Of a stretch of 64,000 nucleotides of DNA, positions 56,621 to 64,000 are shown in pieces. Numbering within the stretch: the stretch's first letter is position 1; each line of letters begins with the position of its first letter. The DNA is from Anthonomus grandis grandis. Its lineage: Eukaryota > Arthropoda > Insecta > Coleoptera > Curculionidae. A model generated the notes under the pieces. It worked only from the letters and a program-made list of their open reading frames with translations. It searched no databases and was not told the origin of the DNA. The position numbers and the translations under genes were made by a program. The stretch covers positions 44,822,227 through 44,886,226 of the forward strand of contig NC_065546.1 of NCBI RefSeq assembly GCF_022605725.1, in the 5' to 3' direction.

Positions 56621-59074
56621 AAAAATGAATAATCCTTAAGTAGTTTTCAATTTAAATTGTCTGCTTTTGCACTTAACAATATAAACAACCGAAGACGGCT
56701 TAAAAATAGCATCACCGCCTATTTAGGTTCATCATCATCATCATCATTTGCCGAGTAATTATTATTAATCTAGAGAAAACAGACAAAAAACACATCCGCC
56801 TTCGGATTAATTATAGAATCTGGGTAACCCGTTTTTAATTTTAAATTTATTAGTTTTTCCCGATGCAACCAGTGCAATTTATATGGATTCGATCGCTTAT
56901 AAATCAGATATAGATGTTCGAACAGTTGGATTTTATGGCTCTTCTATGCAATTTAAACACCACTCGGTTAAAAGTTATGTGCATTTTTGATACATGCCGT
57001 GTTTTTTTTTCAAATCATTTGGATTTATGGCTTATGGCCGTTTAACCTAATTGTTATGTTTATGCATATTGGTTAGTTGAGAGGTGCAATTTACGTCTTA
57101 AGAGGTGCAGACTACATGGAAAATGTGACGGAAAATATCGGATTTTTTTGTTGTATTGCTCAGAATCCAATGGAATTTTATAAAAGAGTGTGTATTTTTG
57201 CATTTATGATATATTGTAAATCGTTTTTAAAAATGTGTCCAAAATTGCTTGTTTACAGTTTTTTATCCCAAAAAAAGGCAATTATCTGGAATACACTTGA
57301 AATCATTTTCCTTATAGTTAAAGATCCTGCTCTTATTTACTTATTTTTTTTCCAAGTATTTTTTGTCTTTTGTTTGTGCTTATAATATATAATATATGTA
57401 TATGCTAATAATATAGATAAATAACATTTTTGTTTTATTTTCAGGTACGTTATTGCGGAAGATTAGCAGTTAAATCGTAAGTTGATAACTAAGAGAGCAT
57501 TTATTTGGGTTTTTTATATAAATTTGTTAATAAATAAATATTAATTTTTCTTCTTAAAGAATTAGGTTATTTAAAGGCGTTACGCATACGCATATTACAA
57601 AAGTTATATGTATTTTAATGTTTCGTATAATGTTTTTAAAATATTTAATGTTTTAAATACTTTAGAAGGTGTTTTCAAAAAATCGGATTTTAACGAAACT
57701 TTATTGCTGTGTTTTTTTTTGTATAAAGCAGTAAAAAATACGATATTAGGTTATTACAAAAAAAATTTTTACGAGAAACTGTTCGAAGATACTTTCAAAA
57801 AAATCAATTCTTAAAATTCGTCCATTTTTCGGAAAAACCGTCGAACCGATTAATGGTTTATAAAATGCTTTTAAATGTTTCTTTTTTGATATTTGCAAAA
57901 AAATTTAAATTAGATTAAAATTAAATTAAAAAAGGGAAAAAAATTATGAGTTTTTAATTTGTTTCTCGAAAGCAGTAAAGGTTACCGAATTTGTTAATTA
58001 ACAAAAAAGTTTCTTTTTAAATATTTTAAGTGCGCTACTTCTAATGTTATTTGATTATCTAGGACGAATTGAGTTATATCACATAAGGTGTGGGTTTTCA
58101 AAATTAAGAAAATAGAAATAGTCCACTAAATATTCCACTTCTAAATGCCTCTTTTATAATATTTATATAGTCTGTCGCTAGAAAAATATATTTTCAAATT
58201 AGGGTTTTTTTTAACTCTGAAATATTAAAATATATAAGAAGATTCAATCTCTGTTAAAATAAATGTAAAATATTTCAAATAGATTAAAGAAAATATGGAA
58301 TATATACGGAATATATATGATATTGTCTAAAAATACATTATACAATTAAATTAAAATAAACAATTACCTTACAAAATAGTGCCATAATTTTATGGCTTAT
58401 AAAATGCCTTTGAGTTGTGACAAATGTACTTTATATAAATGCAATTGTGGAATACTAAAACATTAAAAAATTAAAAAAAAAATACAAAGGAAAAATGTAT
58501 TTACAAAAATTAAATTCACAAAGAATTTGTAAACATTTATGATTTAAATGTATGTGTTATAAATAGTTTTTTAAATATTAGAAATATTCCAATAATTTTT
58601 AAAGAAAATAAATGCTCGTATTTTTTTCTTGAAAACTGCCTTTTAAAAATCAATCTTAAAAAGTATTTTAATGTTTTTAAATATTCTTTTTTAATTTCAA
58701 AAATGTCTATTTTTGATTTTTTGTTACCCGAAAACCGTAAAATATATAGGCAAGGTTCTATCATAAAAAACGTAATTTTATGTATTTGGAAATGCTTTCT
58801 AAAAATTTAAAATATATCCGGATATATTTGATATAGAATAAAAAATTGGAAAAATTTACTTTTTTTAAATAAAATTTAAATTAAGAATTGTAAGCATTTA
58901 TTTTTTTTACTTGAAAATAGTAAAATACATTTTCGAAATGGATTGTGTTTTGAAAAAGTTTATATAATATTTAAAATGATTTTTAATTTTTTTATACATT
59001 CCATGTAGATCCGAAGATATTTGCTAAAAACTAATTTAAATTAATTTTTTTAATTTTTATTTTTTTCTTAAAAG
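56621..59074. other. AT-rich spacer with a (TCA)6 microsatellite
   Basis: (TCA)6 lies at 56,729-56,746. The ORF at 57,077-57,385 (102 codons) is AT-driven, rich in Phe/Ile/Cys and unlike any family I know. The sequence at 57,500-59,070 is extremely AT-rich, with recurring words such as TTATAAAATGCTTTTAA and ATATATCCGGATATATTTG. It may be a very old repeat. No gene is supported. Confidence 0.45.
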
Positions 59075-59617
59075 CCAAATAAATAAATAATATCTTTATT
59101 TAGCAAAAGCTACATTCAACAAAAACATAAATGAAATATAAAGTAAAAGTTGGCCATAACTGTATCAGGACACTCCGGTTTGTCCATGGATGGTCTCGGT
59201 AATCCAGAAACAGCATCCCGGTTCCAGAAATATCCTGTCAGAGGTAGACCATAAATTAAAACTAGTCTTAACCTAAACATTATTTCCTTGCCCCATTTAT
59301 TAAAAGCACAGTTAATTGTTGTTTGCCTTATAATAATAAAAATAATGTCGACTCAGGTTGATCGAGTCGGTTCGGTTGCAAGCAGCCGATGACACACATT
59401 TGGAACTTGGTTGACCTTGCTGACCAGACACATTGGTTCCCCCGTGTAACACTTAGAAATGCTTTGGTAGTTCCAAGAAGCTGTAACCAGTATCCCGGTT
59501 GGCCCAAAAATACCCAGTCAACAGATAAACCCAGAATCAAGATGATGATTGGAGCGGAAACAATGCATACTATAGTAAAACTTAATAAACTACATAATTA
59601 AAATAACAAACACAATT

Positions 59618-62410
59618 TTACTTATTCATAATAAATTTTCTCAAGAGCCCTCTGAATTGATTCAAAGTAATACAATTTTTGATGTTAGCAGGCAAGTTGT
59701 TAAATAGAATTAAACCTTTGTATAGAACTGAATTATGCATTTGGGTTGTGTTACATCTGTCGACCAGTATGAAGTCTATACGATTTCTCGTATTATAGTT
59801 ATGTATATCTCCAAAAACTCTTAATTTATTACAAATATAATTGGGGAGCATCTGATGTTTTAATTTAAAAATAAACAAATAGACGTTATACAAAATTCTT
59901 TAATGTACAGACAACATATCTAGAACACCCAACATAGGGACAACAGGCCTGTAACGATTACAATTTAGAATCAGTCTCATAGCCCTATTTTGAATTCTTT
60001 TCAGTTGTTCAATTCTATACTGTGGCAAGTTAAACAATAATGTTGAACAGAACTGTAAATGAGGAAGAGCAATGGCGTTGTAAAGTTTTAATTTGATGTA
60101 CATTGACAAATTTTTTCCAACTCTTGTGATAAATCCAACTTTTTTTGAAAATTTTCTCATTACATAATCTGCATGAGCATGGAAATTCAGATTGGCATCG
60201 AAAATTGTTCCCAAATATTTAATTTCTTTGGCATAGAAAATACTTTCCCCATTCACAGAAATTTGAATATTACCCAAGTCTATAGAACTTAATCTAGATC
60301 TCTTGACAAATATACAAAACTTGGATTTACTTGCATTTAAACTTGGTTTATTTCAACAAAGCCAGATGAATAAGTTGTTGAGTTCAACGTTCATGATCTG
60401 TTGTAGTTGATGAATATCTTTACCCATCACATATAACATTGTATCGTCCGTAAACAACACCACATTACACCCCCGCACTACCTCCACCATATCGATGACA
60501 TACAATAAAAATAGCAAAGGGCCCAAGACCGTTCCGTGTGGCACACCATGCTTTACATTAACACTTTCAGATGAACTATTTTTGTACATGACTCGCTGAA
60601 CTCTACCACTCACATAAAATTGAAACCACTTTAATACATTATGTTTAGGGCCTAACCGTTCTAATTTCCTAATTAACATTTCTCCACTCACGGTTTCAAA
60701 TGCTCTCTTAAAATCCAAAAACACAGCAAGTACTAGATTATGAGAGTCAAGGGCCCTGAGAAAACTATCAACTCTCACGGAATCCCGATTGGTTAGGTAC
60801 AGCTATTTTATTTATATTACAATGTTCGAGTAGCTGTTCCTTAACACATACTTCAAGGAGCTTTTCATAAATAGGTACGGTGTTAATTGGCCGACATTCA
60901 TTACACAATTTAGTGTTTTGCACTTTTGGAACAGAAACAACAGTAGAAAGTTTCCAGGCTTGCGGAAAAACCCCAGTACTTAAGGATGTATTAATAATAT
61001 CCAAAACAAGATCACCCACAACATAAGCAACATCGCAAAGAACCTGCTTAGAGATGCCACTCTCCCCACCACCAACGTTTTTTATCCTTCATTTTAGTCA
61101 CCGAAACTTTATTGAATTGTGTCAAGGTATTCTGGACTGAAGGTGGTTCAATGAAATATGTTTGACCATTTGCTGCTGGTGGAATATCTGCAAGAATAAG
61201 ATCAATACTATTCACGAAATAATTATTAAATCTATGTGCAAGATCATCCTCCTGTGTAATGATTTCATTTTCAAACTTTTTCAAACTCATTAGGTATGTT
61301 TTCGTTTTTTCCTGGCAAAAGAGTCTCCAGATTTTTCCAGAGTTCTTTTTGATTATTTTTATTTAGATCTATGGTATTAGCAAAAAATCTATCCTTTTCT
61401 ACTCTTATCTTGCTTACTATGTTAGTTCTTATAGCCTTATATTCATTCCAAATGTTGTCGTTATTTTCTATGGCAGCCCTTTTATATAATCGATCACTTT
61501 CCTGCATTTGCTCCCTTATATCTTGAGTTATCCATTTTTTATCAGCATATTTCTATTTTTGCATAATTTTAATCCTTGGGCACATACTGTCAAGAATTAT
61601 TGTTCTAATATCTGTGACAAAAGTATTAGCTAGTAAGTCAACATCTGAACTATTTCTATTCCAATTGCATGTAAGCAGTTCTTCCTGAAGTTTATTGCAT
61701 TTGTAGGTTTTAGAAGACCTAGTATAATTTACTATATCCGTTGGCTGTTCCTTCGATTGATTTATAGAAATTGATATAATAGAATGCACACTAATTTTAG
61801 GAGTTTGATGGACTTTATGCGAAAGAGATTTGTCATTGGAAATTAAATAATCAATCAGAGTCTGACTTCTTTGGACTATTCTAGTTGGAGTCTTAATTAT
61901 TTGACTAAACCCATTGGTATAAATGATACTTAATAATTTGTTACTATAAAAACTTTTTTTAATAAATTAAAATTAAAATCCCCAAGGATAATGTTGGTGC
62001 TATTAAATCCACTAATTTGCTCTAAATATCCCCCCAAAAACTCTATAAATTTGGCATCTTGTTTCTGAGGCGAATGGTACAAAACAGAGCAAAAATATTT
62101 ACCTCCACCCATAGATAGCTCAAAAAACAACAACCAGACATAATCATCAATAGACAATACAGACCCCACCTTATATCTAATATCGTTTCTAATAAGGGCC
62201 AAGACCCCACATGTTCTACTGTTGTTACTAGTGCATTGCTCCAAATTGTACCCATCAATAATCAACTCACATGGTTCAATAACCGGCGTTTCGTGAGTCT
62301 CACTCAAAAGCAAGATCTTAGGCCTTCAGTCATTTACTAGTAAAATAATTTTATCTTTGTTGTTTAGATAACCTTGGCAATTAAAATAAACAATGTTGGT
62401 GTTAAGTGCA
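59618..62410 (-). pseudogene. LINE ORF2: endonuclease and reverse transcriptase, broken
   Basis: Endonuclease: NIVYFNCQGYLNNK, a stop, then LLSETHET (catalytic Glu), GVLALIRNDIRYKVGSV, NIILGDFNFNLL (about 61,963-62,000), and after a frameshift QTLIDYLISNDKSLSHKV and ISVHSII. The linker contains QKELWKNLETLLPGKN. RT: FPQAWKLSTVVSVPKV, RPINTVPIYEKLLEVCVKE, NQSGFRES, LAVFLDFKRAFETVSGEM, HGVPHGTVLGPLLFLLYVID and VVLFTDDTMLY (about 60,435-60,470), then thumb KEIKYLGTIFDANLNFHAHA and a C-terminal block ending LFNNLPANIKN. GVPQG has become GVPHG and FADD has become FTDD; both catalytic Asp remain. At least four frame breaks or stops lie between 60,300 and 62,320. Confidence 0.88.
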
Positions 62411-62427
62411 ATATTTAGGTCTAATTG

Positions 62428-63614
62428 CTACTTAATATATTTATTCCTTTGTAACTCTTCAATTCGCTTATAGGAATCACAACTAGTTACATCCCAAGAA
62501 ACGTGATTGACGCTTAGCCTAAGACCATACCTTTCATTAGATACTACACAATTGATATACTTAACGCTACTTACATTACATTCTTTAACATCATGAGGTC
62601 CACTACACTTTGCACACACTTTATTTTCTTTACACTCTTTCAGTAAATGACCATACCGACAGCACTTGAAACACCTTCGGATACCATATTCGTTGAAGAC
62701 AGGACAACGGTTCCAACCAATGTTTATCTTCTCTTTTTCAATAAACACTGCATACGTGGTAGCATCGACTTCCAAGATCATATTGAACTTTTTGCTTACG
62801 TTTTTAATTTTTCTCACAATTTGAATTTTTCGGTTTAGAGATTCTGGAACATTATTTTGACTCTTTATTTTGGCCAAAATTGCATTATCTGATAGGTTGT
62901 ACTCAGACTCATTAATGCCTACCAGCTTAATCCTGTCCTCTAAAAGTTTTGGTACCTCAACACTGTAGTTGTCACCCATGTTGTTCTGGATCTGCGACTG
63001 AATCGAAGTTAGCTCCTTCTCATTGCCACACTTAATGATAACGCCGCCACTTTTAGTTGCTTTTCCTAGAGATAAACCGGCTCCAATAACAGTAGGATTG
63101 ACTTTCTTTCTCAAATCCTCCTTCACTTGCTTTACGTCTTTCTCCGGACACTTTTTCTTTACAACCAAAACTTTGCTGTCATTTTTGGTGCCTATTGTTG
63201 CAGCATATGACAACTTGGAGTTCACACTTGACGGGGCTGTTAACGGCTTACATTCCTTCAGGCTGGCAATTTCACGTTTCAAATTCTGGTTTTCGTTTAA
63301 CAGCAGATCGTCTTTTTGATTTAACTCGTTAGTTTCACTGACTAAGAGCTGCAAGGTGGCCATAATATCTCCTACATTATCTAAATCAATAACAATGTCA
63401 TCTGTTCGACTTCTTTTCCTAGCGCGCTCTGTTCACATTTCCATGTCGATTTTCTCAAATGAAAACCGCGCATGTCAACATTAACACACTTTCCATGATA
63501 ATACTTAGTACACCTGGTACATTGTATTATCGACTTAATGTCATCAAATACTAATTTACATTTTGCACAATTACTTCCTGGATCACCGTCATCCGTAGTA
63601 CTTCCTCCAGCCAT
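62428..63614 (-). pseudogene. LINE ORF1: PHD finger and CCHC knuckle protein, one frameshift
   Basis: The start MAGGSTTDDGDPGSN is at 63,614. The PHD finger follows: CAKC, IQCTRC, YYHGKC and WKCEQ (residues ~17-62). One frameshift near 63,425 replaces the expected last Cys; in the other frame the protein resumes ERARKRSRTDDIVIDLDNVG and runs open to 62,428. The middle part is a predicted coiled coil (TNELNQKDDLLLNENQNL and onward) and a basic/nucleic-acid-binding stretch. Near the end lies a zinc knuckle CFKCCRYGHLLKEC (CX2CX4HX4C), then CAKCSGPHDVKEC. ORF1 proteins of CR1-group LINEs carry such PHD and knuckle domains and package element RNA. Apart from the frameshift it looks well preserved. 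Confidence 0.85.
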
Positions 63615-63640
63615 TATTACATTAGTTAATCAGAATTTCA

Positions 63641-64000
63641 AAATCACCCCGTATATGAAATAAATATAAGTTAGTTCAGACAAATACTGTTTACAATAGA
63701 AAACCTGTTAATGTAAACACTGTAATAATCACGTACGTGCACTATATTTATATTATACTTATTACACAAATTGGAGAAATAAAAACTGAATTTTACTGAT
63801 TTATGGCAACCGTGATTTTAAAATAAGTCAATACTTTTAAAACACTTCTTTTGATATAAATTATTAATCAAAAACTGTACTTTAACCCTCTGAAACACGC
63901 GAAAAACTATGGATCGCCTATCATGCGTGTTAACTGCTTGGACTACTACGAACGATTATATAAAGAAGATTAGTTAAATTATAAAAGAGCTGAAAAATTT
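63641..64000. other. Probable 5' untranslated region of the LINE, or flank
   Basis: There is no ORF. It lies directly upstream of ORF1 of the minus-strand LINE and may be its 5' untranslated region and promoter, but the element boundary cannot be placed and the window ends here. Confidence 0.35.

Larger units (their letters stand above)
59075..63640 (-). mobile_element. Nearly full-length CR1-like LINE, minus strand
   Basis: 5' to 3' on the minus strand: ORF1 (PHD finger, CCHC knuckle) at 62,428-63,614, ORF2 (endonuclease, RT, C-terminal domain) at 59,618-62,410, and a ~540 bp 3' untranslated region ending AATAAAGATATTATTTATTT at about 59,076-59,100. The tail type (AATAAA plus a tetranucleotide repeat) matches the other CR1-like copies in the window. 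Further 5' untranslated sequence may run to the window edge. Scattered stops and frameshifts make it nonautonomous, but domain order is complete. Confidence 0.85.

Noticed and set aside
57077..57385. 102-codon plus-strand ORF
   Set aside because: It is hydrophobic, AT-driven sequence without family resemblance, splice context or conserved start.
1..64000. LTR retrotransposon, endogenous virus, rRNA/tRNA genes and CRISPR arrays
   Set aside because: I saw no paired LTRs with primer-binding site, no gag-pol protease/integrase motifs, no capsid or envelope-like frames, no rRNA or tRNA cores and no short regularly spaced direct repeats with unique spacers.

Overview
The window reads as AT-rich, repeat-dominated nuclear DNA of an insect, most plausibly a beetle. 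This is an inference from the families present: CR1/jockey-, R1- and I-like LINEs, a Tc1/mariner-superfamily transposon whose transposase resembles the insect families with a DUF4817-type N-terminus, and TA-flanked MITEs. I found no bacterial operon structure, rRNA, tRNA, CRISPR array or intact host protein-coding gene. Most of the sequence is probably intergenic or intronic.

Layout: 1-645 is a decayed ~180 bp tandem array. 2,100-8,885 is a large satellite of ~180-185 bp monomers built from a motif (AGGCAGTTG / CAACTGCCT) in alternating orientation, with a ~742 bp higher-order repeat at 6,541-8,110. 8,960-9,780 is an R1-like LINE end. 11,697-15,510 holds two different 5'-truncated LINEs joined head to head. 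16,805-19,315 is a decayed endonuclease/RT LINE. 19,422-21,832 holds a MITE and a mariner-like element that share one TA. 22,000-22,620 is the only GC-rich stretch, a candidate promoter plus first exon of a host gene. 22,950-29,650 is a decayed long-period repeat with LINE debris, followed by another LINE remnant to 30,520.

32,185-34,625 is a LINE with an RNase H domain and an internal deletion. 35,500-36,657 is bounded by 18 bp inverted repeats. 37,980-39,650 and 39,657-41,150 are two LINEs, the second with an uninterrupted 440-residue RT reading frame. 42,310-43,150 is a third RT type. 44,340-45,880 and 46,455-48,950 are tandem or dispersed arrays. 49,797-50,197 is a ~400 bp near-perfect palindrome whose right arm carries a complete minimal type I hammerhead ribozyme motif. 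50,205-51,360 and 55,710-56,620 are a second satellite family sharing the AACTGCC motif. They flank a segment holding a LINE (52,960-54,790), itself interrupted by a TA-flanked MITE. 59,075-63,640 is a nearly full-length minus-strand LINE with a PHD finger, a CCHC knuckle, an endonuclease and an RT.

The recognisable proteins all belong to self-mobilising elements: LINE endonuclease and RT for target-primed retrotransposition, and a DDE transposase for cut-and-paste. Nearly all are broken by stops, frameshifts or deletions. The most notable signal is the hammerhead motif inside the palindrome, which suggests a Penelope-like or retrozyme-related element. Coordinates of decayed elements are read by eye and are approximate to about 10-50 bp unless a sharp terminus is described.
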